64,000 nt of DNA from Calothrix sp. NIES-2100. GTDB taxonomy: Bacteria > Cyanobacteriota > Cyanobacteriia > Cyanobacteriales > Nostocaceae. Below, piece by piece: positions 14,829 through 24,472 of this stretch. Each line of letters begins with the position of its first letter. The first letter of the stretch is position 1. Made by a program: the position numbers and the translations under genes. Under the pieces are notes generated by a model. It saw only the letters and a program-made list of their open reading frames with translations. It was not told where the DNA came from and ran no database searches. The stretch spans positions 8,762,645-8,826,644 of the forward strand of contig NZ_AP018178.1 of the NCBI RefSeq assembly GCF_002368195.1. The letters are read 5' to 3'.

Positions 14829-16247
14829 CTATTCCCCTTCAGTTGCAGCCGCTTCGCCACTTTCTGCGGCGTTTTCTGGGGACGATTCTGCTTCTGCTTC
14901 CTCGTCTGGGGTACTCAAAGAGCCTTCGGGCACAAGTTCAACTGATGAGTGTTCTAAGAGCCAATCGACAATTTTTTCGGTTGTGAGGTCATTTTCCACT
15001 ACTGAGCGCAGTCTATCTTGATCTACATCGTCGTCTTGGTACTGCTGGATTAACTCTGTGACTCTAGCTTGTATTTCTTCTTCTGTCACCTGGATAGATT
15101 CACGTTTACTGACTTCCCGTAAGGCGAGGGAGCGTTGCAGGCGTTCAATTGCTTCATCGCGCGATCGCTCCCGTAACTGGGGAATAATATCTTGGGTAAA
15201 TAATTTCCTGACATCCAGTCCCTGCTGCGACAGCCGAATTGCTGTTTGTGTCAGCATGGCATCTACTTCTTGGTCAATTAAAGTAGCTGGTAAGTCAACT
15301 TTTACATACTTGAGTAGTTCCGCTAATAAGGCTTCTTGTTTATTAGCTTTGGTTTTCTGTTCCGCTTCTTTTTGATAGCGCTCTTCTAAGGAAGCCCGCA
15401 ATTCGGCTAAGGTTTCAAAGTCGCTGACTTCTTGGGCAAAGTCATCATCTAATTGGGGTAATTCTTTTTCCTTAAGTTCCTTAAGTGTCACGGTGAACAC
15501 AGCTGGTTTACCTGCTAACTCTTCGTTGGCATAAGGATCTGGGAATTGGGCGGAAATTTCTTTGGTTTCCCCGGGATTCATGCCGACGATGCCAGTTACA
15601 AATCCGGGAATAAACTTATCTTCGTATAATTCCACCTGAAAATCAGTTGCTTCTCCTCCAGGAATGGGTGTTGGTTCGGCGGCTTCGTCTTCACCCTCAG
15701 CTTTTGCCAATACGCCTTGAAAATCTAAAACAGCGGTATCGCCAATTTGCGCTGCACGTCCTTCCACCGGAATCAAGGTCCCCAGTTTTTGGCGTTCCTG
15801 ATCGAGAACTTCATCAACACGCTCTGGGCTATATTTGACTTCCTCGGCTTTGGCTTGTAAACCTGTATACTGGTCTATCTGGATTTCTGGTTCCACATCG
15901 ACAGCAGCAGAAAAGATCAGCGGTTGCCCTGGTTGATAATTATTAATTAAGTCATCAAAGGAAGAGCGTAACTGTGGTTGCCCAATTGCTTTAATTTCTT
16001 CTTGTTTAACAGCTTTTTCTATGCCATCTTGAATTAGTTCTTCTAGGGCGGCTGCCTTGATGCGAGTTGTACCTAGGCGCTGTAGCAATATTTGCCGAGG
16101 CACTTTGCCTTTGCGAAACCCAGGAATATTGGCAGTACTGGCTAGGTTTTTAATTACCTGTTCGTAGGTTTGTTGGGTAATTTCCGGCGTAATCTCTATT
16201 TCCAGCCCTATTTGACTGGCGGGAAGTTTTTCCTGGGTGACTTTCAT
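14829..16247 (-). CDS. tig: trigger factor (peptidyl-prolyl isomerase chaperone)
   Basis: ATG 16247 (MKVTQEKLPASQIGLEIEI) is the family start; the frame stays open 30 codons further up. The ribosome-binding signature GFRKGKVPRQI is at about residues 42-52 (family GFRxGKxP). The FKBP-type PPIase domain spans about 160-250 (GDTAVLDFQG...), then the helical chaperone domain. The 472-residue length includes an acidic, low-complexity tail (ESSPENAAESGEAAATEGE), typical of cyanobacterial homologues. It binds nascent chains at the ribosome exit. First gene of tig-clpP-clpX, a conserved cyanobacterial order. Confidence 0.95.
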   Translation of the reverse strand: MKVTQEKLPASQIGLEIEITPEITQQTYEQVIKNLASTANIPGFRKGKVPRQILLQRLGTTRIKAAALEELIQDGIEKAVKQEEIKAIGQPQLRSSFDDLINNYQPGQPLIFSAAVDVEPEIQIDQYTGLQAKAEEVKYSPERVDEVLDQERQKLGTLIPVEGRAAQIGDTAVLDFQGVLAKAEGEDEAAEPTPIPGGEATDFQVELYEDKFIPGFVTGIVGMNPGETKEISAQFPDPYANEELAGKPAVFTVTLKELKEKELPQLDDDFAQEVSDFETLAELRASLEERYQKEAEQKTKANKQEALLAELLKYVKVDLPATLIDQEVDAMLTQTAIRLSQQGLDVRKLFTQDIIPQLRERSRDEAIERLQRSLALREVSKRESIQVTEEEIQARVTELIQQYQDDDVDQDRLRSVVENDLTTEKIVDWLLEHSSVELVPEGSLSTPDEEAEAESSPENAAESGEAAATEGE

Positions 16248-17189
16248 GCTTCGTTTCTGGTTTCTGGTATTTTTAACTCCGAGTACAGACACGCACGCGA
16301 TCGCTCGCTGCTGTTCGTTGATGTCTCTTGGCTGCACAAGGCATTATATAATCCAAATCTGGATAAGTGCCCTTCTGACAAAGTTGAGGCAGTCCGTTGG
16401 CGGGGTTCGCCCGCTTAAAGGAACTGCCGTCTGATCTAAGGAAGCCTTAGCTCAGACTTTGCCCTTCAGCAGAGATCCAGTGTACTGCTAATGGCAAAAG
16501 ACTGAACACTTTAGTGCAATAAGTTTACTGATCGCACCTCTACAGTCAATGACAATCAATGGTTCATCCTCACTCCCCGTCACTGTTGAATCATCCAAAA
16601 CCAGAGATTATGTACTGATATTAGGGGTTGCACACTCCATGTCTGGGCACATAAGTGGATTTATGATTCAGAGGGCTAACAGCGTGATATCCTGGTCTTC
16701 AAGTAGGAATTTGCATTCCCAGTTGGGATTTATTGGCACTGACTGCACTGCTGCATAGCTCAGTTTATTGTTTTGCTGGTTTTCGTTCACTTGGATCATA
16801 GTACATCCATCATCTTGGCAGCACAATTTCACTCTCAAAATTGTTGACTTAGCTAGAAACTATGAAACTCGAACAACACCTAATGACAGAATTTTAATTC
16901 TTTCGCCGCTGATAAATTCGTTGTATAATAAGATAATTTAAATAAAAGTAACAAAATATGAATGTCAGCAAAAGAAAGTAAATTAAGGAAAAGTAAAACG
17001 GCACTAAAATTTATTAACAGCAAGAAAACTTAATAATGTCCCCAGGTAAAGCCAAAGACTAAATTAAAAGTAAATAAAAATTTATTTAATGTTAATGTTT
17101 ACAACTACGATTCCCATAGTGAAATAAGTTTTGCATTTTTTGCATCGGTTCAATCAATCATAAATAACCTCTTAAAGGAGGAAGTAAGG
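16248..17189. other. 942-bp intergenic region between tig and asd
   Basis: Divergent promoters for tig and asd must lie here. A structured element is visible at 16388-16428 (annotated separately). A 69-codon frame at 16549-16758 has no ribosome-binding site and no recognisable sequence, so I do not call it a gene. 16880-17160 is strongly AT-rich and A-rich. I see no riboswitch or tRNA. Confidence 0.4.
16388..16428. repeat. two-stem palindromic element
   Basis: GGCAGT (16388-16393) pairs with ACTGCC (16423-16428), and inside it GCGGG (16400-16404) pairs with CCCGC (16410-16414) around a GTTCG loop. This compact double stem resembles dispersed palindromic repeats of Nostocales. No T-run follows, so terminator function is uncertain. 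Confidence 0.45.
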
Positions 17190-18227
17190 TTGTCTAAATC
17201 CTATAGTGTAGCTATTCTGGGCGCGACTGGTGCTGTAGGCACCGAGTTGCTGGAATTACTGGAGAGCCGGAATTTCCCGGTAGCGAATTTAAAATTGTTA
17301 GCCTCCCAAAGGAGTGTGGGGCGGACGTTGCCCTTTAAAGGAGAAAATTTACCAATAGAGGCAGTGAGCGATCGCGCCTTTCTTGGTGTAGATATAGTAC
17401 TGGCAAGTGCAGGTGGCTCGACATCAAAAGCTTGGGCAGCAAAAGCTGTAGAAAAAGGCGCAGTAGTAATTGACAACTCTAGTGCCTTCCGGATGCAAGA
17501 GGATGTACCATTGATAGTCCCAGAGGTAAATCCCCAAGCCGCAGCTGCTCATCAAGGCATCATTGCTAACCCCAACTGCACGACAATTTTAATGGCAGTA
17601 GCTTTATGGCCTTTACATCAGGTAAAACCAATCAAAAGGCTGGTGGTAGCAACCTACCAATCTGCCAGCGGTGCTGGAGCCAAAGCAATGGCAGAAGTGC
17701 AAACCCAAACCAGCGCCATCTTAGAAGGCAAAACCCCAGTCGCCGAAGTATTACCTTACCCGTTGGCATTTAATTTATTTCCCCATAATTCCCCATTAAC
17801 CGATTGGGGATATTGTGAAGAAGAAATGAAAATGGTCAACGAAACCCGGAAAATATTTGGTGACCAACAAATAAGAATAACTGCCACTTGTGTGCGGGTT
17901 CCCGTACTTCGCGCCCACTCAGAAGCAGTTAATATAGAATTCGAGACCCCGTTTAGCCCAGATGAAGCTAGAGAAATTTTAAGTCACTCTCCTGGAGTTA
18001 AGTTGGTAGAAGATTGGCAGGCAAATCATTTCCCCATGCCAATTGAAGCCACTGGTCGAGATGAAGTTTTAGTAGGAAGAATTCGTCAAGACATTTCTCA
18101 TCCTTGTGGCTTAGAACTGTGGCTATGTGGCGATCAAATCCGTAAAGGTGCAGCATTAAACGCAGTCCAAATTGCTGAGTTATTAGTAGAGAAAAATCTA
18201 CTAAAACCATTAGCTATTAGTCATTAG
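17190..18227 (+). CDS. asd: aspartate-semialdehyde dehydrogenase
   Basis: The 345-residue enzyme reduces aspartyl phosphate to aspartate semialdehyde, at the branch to lysine/diaminopimelate, threonine and methionine. The N-terminal NADP-binding motif is GATGAVG (11-17), the catalytic Cys130 lies in NPNCTT, and the substrate-binding Arg/His region contains RVPVLRAHSE. The start is TTG 17190: GGAGG lies eight bases upstream and the next residues SKSYSVAILG fit the family N terminus, while no ATG fits. It is followed by dapA after 125 bp, the next enzyme of lysine synthesis. Confidence 0.95.
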   Translation: MSKSYSVAILGATGAVGTELLELLESRNFPVANLKLLASQRSVGRTLPFKGENLPIEAVSDRAFLGVDIVLASAGGSTSKAWAAKAVEKGAVVIDNSSAFRMQEDVPLIVPEVNPQAAAAHQGIIANPNCTTILMAVALWPLHQVKPIKRLVVATYQSASGAGAKAMAEVQTQTSAILEGKTPVAEVLPYPLAFNLFPHNSPLTDWGYCEEEMKMVNETRKIFGDQQIRITATCVRVPVLRAHSEAVNIEFETPFSPDEAREILSHSPGVKLVEDWQANHFPMPIEATGRDEVLVGRIRQDISHPCGLELWLCGDQIRKGAALNAVQIAELLVEKNLLKPLAISH

Positions 18228-18352
18228 TCAATGGTCATTGGTCATTGGTCAATAGTCATGGGTTTTGGACAACCGACAACTGACAAAAATTATTAAAATA
18301 GAAAACCACCAAGTGACAAACAACAAAAAGGATAATCAGGAGTGAAAAAAGG

Positions 18353-19237
18353 GTGGGAGATTTTGGTAGAGTTGTAACCGCTATGATTACGCCGTTTAAA
18401 GAAGACGGCAGTGTCAACTATGATGTAGCGGCAGAACTAGCAGCACATCTAGCCGCTAACGGTACAGATACATTGGTGGTATGTGGTACAACAGGTGAAT
18501 CCCCCACTCTCAGTTGGGAGGAGGAATATCAGCTGTTTGTGGAAGTGTTGCAGGCGGTAGCGGGAAAAGCCAAAGTGATCGCCGGCTGTGGTTCTAATTC
18601 CACCAAAGAAGCGATCGCCGCCACCCAAAAGGCAGCTAAAATAGGAGTACATGGTAGTTTACAAGTTGTTCCCTATTACAATAAACCGCCGCAAGCAGGA
18701 CTTTATCAACATTTTCAGGCGATAGCACAAGGCTGTCCCGATTTACCTGTACTCTTGTACAACATTCCCGGTCGTACCGGTCAAAACCTTAGTTCCGAAA
18801 CAGTTGCCCGGTTAGCGGAGATTGATAATATAGTTGGTATAAAAGAAGCTAGTGGAAGTTTAGACCAAGCGAGTGAAATTCGCCGCTTGACACCAAAAGA
18901 ATTTCAGATTTACGCTGGAGATGATTCTTTAACCTTGCCTTTATTAGCGATCGGTGCCAAAGGCGTGGTAAGCGTAGCTTCTCATCTGGTAGGAAACCAA
19001 CTACAGCAGATGATCCAATCCTTTAGTGTGGGGAAAATTGAGGTTGCGACCCAAATACATCTTCAGCTTTTTCCGCTGTTTAAAGCTTTATTTTTAACTA
19101 CAAATCCCATTCCGGTGAAAACAGCACTAAAAATTCAAGGTTGGGAGGTAGGTTCAACTCGGCTACCACTATGCGAAGCCGAGCCTGAAGTCAGTCACAA
19201 GTTAGAGGTGGTTCTGAAAGAACTCAGTTTAATCTAA
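18353..19237 (+). CDS. dapA: 4-hydroxy-tetrahydrodipicolinate synthase
   Basis: The 294-residue TIM-barrel enzyme condenses pyruvate with aspartate semialdehyde. The Schiff-base Lys164 is in GIKEASG, with Tyr136 in LLYNIPGRTG and the GTTGE motif (45-49). It starts at GTG 18353, with AGGAG about nine bases upstream. asd is upstream and rnj downstream, a conserved cyanobacterial order; asd and dapA are consecutive steps. The upstream spacer holds GGTCATT heptamers (18226-18262). Confidence 0.95.
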   Translation: MGDFGRVVTAMITPFKEDGSVNYDVAAELAAHLAANGTDTLVVCGTTGESPTLSWEEEYQLFVEVLQAVAGKAKVIAGCGSNSTKEAIAATQKAAKIGVHGSLQVVPYYNKPPQAGLYQHFQAIAQGCPDLPVLLYNIPGRTGQNLSSETVARLAEIDNIVGIKEASGSLDQASEIRRLTPKEFQIYAGDDSLTLPLLAIGAKGVVSVASHLVGNQLQQMIQSFSVGKIEVATQIHLQLFPLFKALFLTTNPIPVKTALKIQGWEVGSTRLPLCEAEPEVSHKLEVVLKELSLI

Positions 19238-19521
19238 GAACGAGTTGAGTATTCGCAAGTTATAAGTTTCCAAAGATACATAATAAACAAGGAAAATACA
19301 TAATTTATACCAGGGTACACTGGCAACTCCTGTGTTACGACTGAATAGCTAAACTATGAATCCTTCAGCGTAAAATCCCTTTTTATTGAACAAACAATAG
19401 AAAATCTGATTTAAACTAGGCTGCTTTGGGAATGGCTCGATCAGACAGCTAATGTTGTCTTTGATACAAGATGCTAACTTTATTAACTTAAATTAACCAC
19501 AAACAACAATTCAAGGAGCAA

Positions 19522-21294
19522 ATGGCTAAAAACGATACAAGCTCCGCCCTAAAAATTATTCCTTTGGGCGGATTACATGAAATTGGTAAAAATACCTGTG
19601 TTTTCGAGTACGACGATGAAATTGTTTTATTAGATGCAGGTTTAGCCTTTCCGACAGAGGCGATGCATGGTGTAAATATTGTCCTGCCAGATACGACTTA
19701 TCTACGGGAAAACCGCCATAAAATTAAAGGCATGATCGTTACCCACGGTCATGAAGACCATATAGGCGGGATTGCATTTCACCTCAAACAGTTTGACATA
19801 CCTGTAATTTACGGGCCGAGACTAGCAATGGCCATGCTAGAGGGGAAATTAGAAGAAGCAGGAGTACGCGATCGCACAGAGTTAAGATCAGTTTTACCCC
19901 GCGATGTCGTCAGAATTGGCAAATCCTTCTTTGTCGAATACATTCGCAACACCCACTCCATCGCTGATAGTTTTACCGTGGCGATTCATACGCCCATCGG
20001 TATAGTCATCCACACCGGAGATTTTAAAATCGACCACACCCCAGTGGATGGGGAAAGATTTGACTTACAACGGCTAGCAGAACATGGCGAAAAAGGCGTG
20101 CTTTGTCTGTTGAGTGATTCGACTAACTCAGAAGTACCCGGATTTACCCCTTCCGAACGTTCCGTCTATCCCAATCTTGACCGCGTATTCTCTCAAGCCA
20201 CCGGGAGATTATTTGTCACGACATTTGCTTCCAGCGTCCATCGCATCAACATGATTTTGGAACTGGCGCAGAAACACAACCGCACAGTGACAGTTGTCGG
20301 ACGTTCGATGCTAAATTTAATTGCCCACGCTCGCAATTTAGGTTACATCAAATGTCCAGACCATCTGCTGCAACCGTTGCACTCTGTTCGCGGTCTACCA
20401 GATGAGAAAGTGCTAATTCTCACCACTGGTTCTCAGGGGGAGACAATGGCAGCGATGACACGAATTGCTAACAAAGAACACCCCCACATTAAAATTCGTC
20501 AAGGCGATACAGTAGTCTTCTCCGCTAACCCGATTCCCGGAAATACCATCGCTGTTGTGAATACTATAGATAAATTGATGCTCCAAGGGGCAAACGTCGT
20601 CTATGGTCGCGAGAAAGGAATTCACGTTTCCGGTCACGGTTGTCAAGAAGACCAAAAGCTGATGATTGCTTTAACTCAACCGAAGTTTTTCGTACCATTT
20701 CACGGTGAACATCGGATGCTAGTGAAGCACTCGCAAACAGCACAGAGTATGGGTATTCCGCCAGAAAACATGGTGATTATCCAGAATGGCGATATCGTCG
20801 AATTGACAGAAAACTCGATTGGCGTTGCCGGGAAAGTGCCATCCGGAATAGAATTGGTAGATACTACTAGTTCTGGAATGGTTAGCGCTAAAGTATTGCA
20901 AGAACGCCAACGCATGGCTTCCGAAGGTATTGTCACCATCGCCGCCGCCATCGATTGGAGTGGTAAATTATTAGCGAAGCCAGAAATTCATCTGCGGGGT
21001 GTGGTAACAAGTATAGAGCGATCGCTTTTACAAAAATGGGTACAACAGCGAATTGAAGAAATTTTGGGCGTTCGTTGGTCAGAATTTACCCAACCCGGTG
21101 AAGGAGAGCAAACCGAAGTAGATTGGGGTGGTTTGCAAGGTATGTTAGAAAGAGAATTGCAACGCTCCATCCGTCGGGAACTGCAATGTCAACCGACTGT
21201 GACATTGTTAATGCAGATTCCTGATGAGCCACCTGTAAAAGTCAGTGATGGGAGAAGACGGCGGCCTAGGACAGCGGCTCAGGTAGCATCGTAA
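19522..21294 (+). CDS. rnj: ribonuclease J
   Basis: The 590-residue metallo-beta-lactamase/beta-CASP RNase has the zinc motif HGHEDH (75-80), the HTGDFKID segment, the beta-CASP motifs in the middle (GRSMLNL, TTGSQGE) and HVSGHG near residue 370. It has both endo- and 5'-3' exoribonuclease activity by family and takes part in mRNA turnover. Upstream AAGGAG gives a good start at ATG 19522. It follows dapA by 284 bp, so it may have its own promoter. The C terminus is basic (GRRRRPRTAAQ). A hairpin terminator follows. Confidence 0.95.
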   Translation: MAKNDTSSALKIIPLGGLHEIGKNTCVFEYDDEIVLLDAGLAFPTEAMHGVNIVLPDTTYLRENRHKIKGMIVTHGHEDHIGGIAFHLKQFDIPVIYGPRLAMAMLEGKLEEAGVRDRTELRSVLPRDVVRIGKSFFVEYIRNTHSIADSFTVAIHTPIGIVIHTGDFKIDHTPVDGERFDLQRLAEHGEKGVLCLLSDSTNSEVPGFTPSERSVYPNLDRVFSQATGRLFVTTFASSVHRINMILELAQKHNRTVTVVGRSMLNLIAHARNLGYIKCPDHLLQPLHSVRGLPDEKVLILTTGSQGETMAAMTRIANKEHPHIKIRQGDTVVFSANPIPGNTIAVVNTIDKLMLQGANVVYGREKGIHVSGHGCQEDQKLMIALTQPKFFVPFHGEHRMLVKHSQTAQSMGIPPENMVIIQNGDIVELTENSIGVAGKVPSGIELVDTTSSGMVSAKVLQERQRMASEGIVTIAAAIDWSGKLLAKPEIHLRGVVTSIERSLLQKWVQQRIEEILGVRWSEFTQPGEGEQTEVDWGGLQGMLERELQRSIRRELQCQPTVTLLMQIPDEPPVKVSDGRRRRPRTAAQVAS

Positions 21295-21314
21295 GGTATT
21301 GAGAATTAAAATTT

Positions 21315-21366
21315 AACGCAAAGACGCGAAGACGCAAAGTTATTTCTGAGTGTCTTTGCGTTTTGG
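21315..21366 (+). terminator. terminator of rnj
   Basis: AACGCAAAGAC (21315-21325) pairs with GTCTTTGCGTT (21352-21362), followed by TT. It lies 20 bases after the rnj stop. Confidence 0.65.
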
Positions 21367-21482
21367 CATGAGAGTTGAAGGAAATATCAATTAGGCTTAA
21401 CCGAACTTTCTATTCTGATATCTCTACCAACGATACCAGAAAGTTTTCGCTACAGTAGAAAGCAGTATAGAAAAATAAATTT

Positions 21483-21878
21483 ATGTTTAGCCAAAACAAT
21501 ATAATAAAACCAGAATTCTTCAGTGTGGCGGAGCTTTTTCAGAAGCAGAAACAGGAAAGACAGGAGAGGCTTCACAACGGAGTCAGGGAAGGTGATTTTT
21601 ACGTCTACTTCCGGCGGGACAACCTAACTATTCAAATTGAGTGCAATGGTAGTCATTATTATGAAATTGATCTCGAACAGTGTAACAACTCTATTGATTT
21701 GCTAGACTGGATATTCCAGATTCACAGCAAAACTTGGGCTGAATCTAGTAGTTTATTAGATCTAATCCTGACGGTAGTTGATGATGCCTGCTATGCCGTG
21801 CATGGTAAAGATATACGAACGCTGTTTTTATCTAGTAAAACATTAGATTGGAATAACCCTAACTTTGTAAATGAATAA
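21483..21878 (+). CDS. hypothetical protein
   Basis: The 131-residue, acidic, soluble protein has no signal peptide or membrane segment. It has a charged helix at the N terminus (FQKQKQERQERLHNG), then a beta-rich part (GDFYVYFRRDNLTIQIECNG, HYYEIDLEQC) and a C-terminal helical part. I recognise no family; similar small proteins occur in Nostocales. It stands alone and is followed by a clear terminator, supporting that it is transcribed. Confidence 0.6.
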   Translation: MFSQNNIIKPEFFSVAELFQKQKQERQERLHNGVREGDFYVYFRRDNLTIQIECNGSHYYEIDLEQCNNSIDLLDWIFQIHSKTWAESSSLLDLILTVVDDACYAVHGKDIRTLFLSSKTLDWNNPNFVNE

Positions 21879-21894
21879 ATAATTAGTTACAGTG

Positions 21895-21928
21895 AAGCCT
21901 CTGATAATTAAAGCAGAGGCTTTATTTT
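21895..21928 (+). terminator. intrinsic terminator
   Basis: AAGCCTCTG (21895-21903) pairs with CAGAGGCTT (21914-21922), followed by TATTTT. It lies 17 bases after the stop of the gene ending at 21878. Confidence 0.8.
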
Positions 21929-22011
21929 AAGTTAGTAGATTTAGTTTTATTTTATTATGCACTTGACAAACAAGTTTAAATAAACAATTTAACCACTATG
22001 TATAACACGAA

Positions 22012-23049
22012 TTAGGTGGGAAAGGTTGAAGTAGTATTAATAATATACATATATTCAGATTTGTCAGTAATGTCAACAGGTTTTATTGTCTTCCATTCTA
22101 CCCAAGTTAATTGCAATTTTTGTATAAAATTAATTTCTTCTATAAAATTATCTAAACTAAAACAAATTATTCTCATTTCTTTAATTACCTGTTTAGCATA
22201 TTCTATTTTTTTTTCATTTCTTATTTTTATTGCTTCATGATCGGGATGTAGTTTCTCTCCTATAAATAAGTATTCTATTAAAGATGAAGGCGGTATAGTG
22301 AATTTTTCTACACCCAAATACTCGACCATAGATATAAATTCCTCTTCAAGTTTTTCTACGTCATAATTATCATCTGATACCAATAAAATTTCTTCGTAAA
22401 TTTCTTTTAATATTGCATAACTTTCTTTCAAAACTGTATTTGATATATGTAACTCTTCAAGTTCTAGATATGAAATAGTTAAACCGATATAAGAAAAGTA
22501 TGAAAGAATGTATAACTGATACAAAGATAATAAACCTTCATAATTATAAAAAACTTCTTCCAAAGCTTTTAATAATAAATTTTTAAATAACTCTTTTGAT
22601 TTTTCAAAGATAGAAACTATATTAACAATTAATTGTTTTCTTAGTGGAATTTCATCTATAAGCATAGCTTTATTAAGCTGATTCAAAGCTCCTATAAGTT
22701 CGCTTTTAAAGCTTAAGTCAATTTTAGAATTAATATTATCTATTTTAAGTTCAATTCTTTGCAAATTACTTTCAATAGAAAGTAACCTATTATTTATATC
22801 ATTTAATTTATTTAAAATTAAAGTAAAACCTACTACACTTACACCTAAATTTAAAATACTAGCAAGACTTCCTAATTCAGTTATACTCAATAAAGCTTTA
22901 TCAATACAAAAACTAGTTTCTCTTAAGTGAGCTACTATGTTTCCACTGTTCGTTTCCCGAATAACACCACCAAAGCGTTGATATTGACTATTATTTAAAC
23001 CTTCTTGAATCCAATCAGGAATATCAAATGTAATATTAAATGTATTCAT
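22012..23049 (-). CDS. unknown helical protein with central hydrophobic segment
   Basis: The 345-residue, visibly AT-rich gene has the N-terminal pattern FNITFDIPDWIQEGLNNSQY, then RFGGVIRETNSGNIVAHLRE, which I associate with a widespread uncharacterised family. A hydrophobic stretch at about 60-82 (SLASILNLGVSVVGFTLILN) is followed by a coiled-coil-like segment with regular I/L spacing (LNDINNRLLSIESNLQRIEL). The rest is helical. A short membrane or pore-forming segment plus coiled coil would fit an effector, but that is inference. AT-richness relative to neighbours suggests horizontal acquisition. Confidence 0.6.
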   Translation of the reverse strand: MNTFNITFDIPDWIQEGLNNSQYQRFGGVIRETNSGNIVAHLRETSFCIDKALLSITELGSLASILNLGVSVVGFTLILNKLNDINNRLLSIESNLQRIELKIDNINSKIDLSFKSELIGALNQLNKAMLIDEIPLRKQLIVNIVSIFEKSKELFKNLLLKALEEVFYNYEGLLSLYQLYILSYFSYIGLTISYLELEELHISNTVLKESYAILKEIYEEILLVSDDNYDVEKLEEEFISMVEYLGVEKFTIPPSSLIEYLFIGEKLHPDHEAIKIRNEKKIEYAKQVIKEMRIICFSLDNFIEEINFIQKLQLTWVEWKTIKPVDITDKSEYMYIINTTSTFPT

Positions 23050-23114
23050 GACTTTTTGACCTTTATTAGGTAAACTCGTGTTTCAACTATAGTCTATAGT
23101 ATGAGTTTAAGTAC

Positions 23115-24311
23115 CTAGTGAATCCACAGATAAGTTAGAAATAAAGTACACAATGTAAGCGGTACACCAAAGCGTAGATGCTCCCAGAAAGTGAGCTTGT
23201 AGCCTAAATTGGTAGCGGCTTCGACAACTATTAAGTTAGCAACTGAACCAAACAAAGTGAGATTACCTGCTAATGTAGATCCGGCTGCTAGTAATAGCCA
23301 ATATTGAGTATTATCCTTGGGGATCAAAGGATGCAATAAAAGAACAGCCGGAACATTAGAAATTAAATTAGATAAGACAACAGTTACACTCAAAAAACTT
23401 GCAGAAGAATTGACTGCATGAGTAAATAGCTGCAATAAATTTAATTTTTCTGTGACTCGCGTCAGAATAAATAATCCCGAAAACATCACTAGCAAATTCC
23501 AATCGATTCTTTGGAGAATGCGCTGTGGTTTAATTCGCCGCGTAATTAATAACAAACTAGCAGCAACTAAAGTAGATTCCGCTAGAGGTAAGCCCATAGC
23601 AAAGGCGATAAGTAATCCTGTGGTGATGACTAATGTTTTATTAAATAAAGGTTTGTAAATCCGATGATTTCCCGCAACTAATTCCTGACAAGGTTGGGTG
23701 GAACGGACATCAGGATAAAGTAACCAGAGCAATCCTATCTGAATTACTAAACCAATTAAGGCGACTGGGGCGAGTGCGAAGAGAAAATCGAGGTAAGGAA
23801 TACCTGAAAATGAACCAATTAAAATATTTTGGGGATTACCGCTCAAGGTGGCTACAGAACCTATATTAGTTGCACCTGCGATCGCTAGTAAATAAGGTAT
23901 GGGATTTAAACCCAAGGCTTGAGTTAGTCCCAATGTCAGTGGTGTAAAAATTAACGCTATTGTGTCGTTGAGAAATAGGGCAGAGAGGATACCACTACCA
24001 AAGGTTAAAGCAATCAACAAGCCTAGAGGACTGCGGGTAATGCTCAAAAGTATGGAAAGCGATCGCCCAAAAAATCCTGCATAAGTGAGGTTGGCATTTA
24101 TTACCATCATACTCAGCAAAAATACGATGGTATTGGCATCAATTGCTTGCCATGCTTCCGGCAATTTTACAGCACCCAAAGCAATTAAAAAAGCAGACCC
24201 CACTAGGGCGATAGTGGCACGGTTCATGCGTAACCCAGGAATGTAGCCCAATGCCAACCCCAGGTAAGTCAAGGCTAATACGCCATAGATTGCAAATTGC
24301 TGGAAAGTCAC
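23115..24311 (-). CDS. SLC13/ArsB-NhaD-type anion permease
   Basis: The 398-residue integral membrane protein has about ten hydrophobic helices. GTG start (VTFQQFAIYG). Internal repeats carry the ion-transporter superfamily hallmarks: FLNDTIALIFTPLTL (about 113-127) and GATNIGSVATLSGNPQNILIGS (about 145-166), the latter being the NhaD/citrate-transporter signature. The second half has a matching loop (GSTLAGNLTLFGSVANLIV). Candidate substrates are arsenite, Na+/H+ exchange, or dicarboxylate/sulfate; none is decided by sequence. It is followed upstream by heptamer repeats. Confidence 0.85.
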   Translation of the reverse strand: MTFQQFAIYGVLALTYLGLALGYIPGLRMNRATIALVGSAFLIALGAVKLPEAWQAIDANTIVFLLSMMVINANLTYAGFFGRSLSILLSITRSPLGLLIALTFGSGILSALFLNDTIALIFTPLTLGLTQALGLNPIPYLLAIAGATNIGSVATLSGNPQNILIGSFSGIPYLDFLFALAPVALIGLVIQIGLLWLLYPDVRSTQPCQELVAGNHRIYKPLFNKTLVITTGLLIAFAMGLPLAESTLVAASLLLITRRIKPQRILQRIDWNLLVMFSGLFILTRVTEKLNLLQLFTHAVNSSASFLSVTVVLSNLISNVPAVLLLHPLIPKDNTQYWLLLAAGSTLAGNLTLFGSVANLIVVEAATNLGYKLTFWEHLRFGVPLTLCTLFLTYLWIH

Positions 24312-24330
24312 TCGCGTTACCTATGATTGA

Positions 24331-24472
24331 GGGGGTAGGGGGGCAGAGGGGGCAGGGGGGACAAGGGAAACAAGAAGGACAAGGGAGACAAGGAGGACAA
24401 TTGAGCAATGCCCAATGCCCAATGCCCAATGCCCAATGCCCAATGCCCAATGCCCCATGCCCATTCCTTAGG
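24331..24472. repeat. heptamer repeats: GGGGACAA-type run and CCAATGC x6
   Basis: A purine-rich run (GGGGGCAGAGG, GGACAAGG variants) from 24331 to 24402 is followed by CAATGCC repeated about seven times (24406-24462). It is non-coding. The same two-part layout recurs at 50484, 59290 and, inverted, at 61666. Confidence 0.8.

Noticed and set aside
14524..15021. Plus-strand frames over the repeat tract and the tig 3' end
   Set aside because: They translate heptamer repeats and the complement of tig; low-complexity products only.
16388..16428. tRNA-like GGTTCG loop
   Set aside because: No acceptor stem of 7 bp, no anticodon arm and only about 41 bases; a palindromic repeat fits better.
16549..16758. 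69-codon frame between tig and asd
   Set aside because: No ribosome-binding site, no recognisable protein pattern, Ser-rich random-looking composition.
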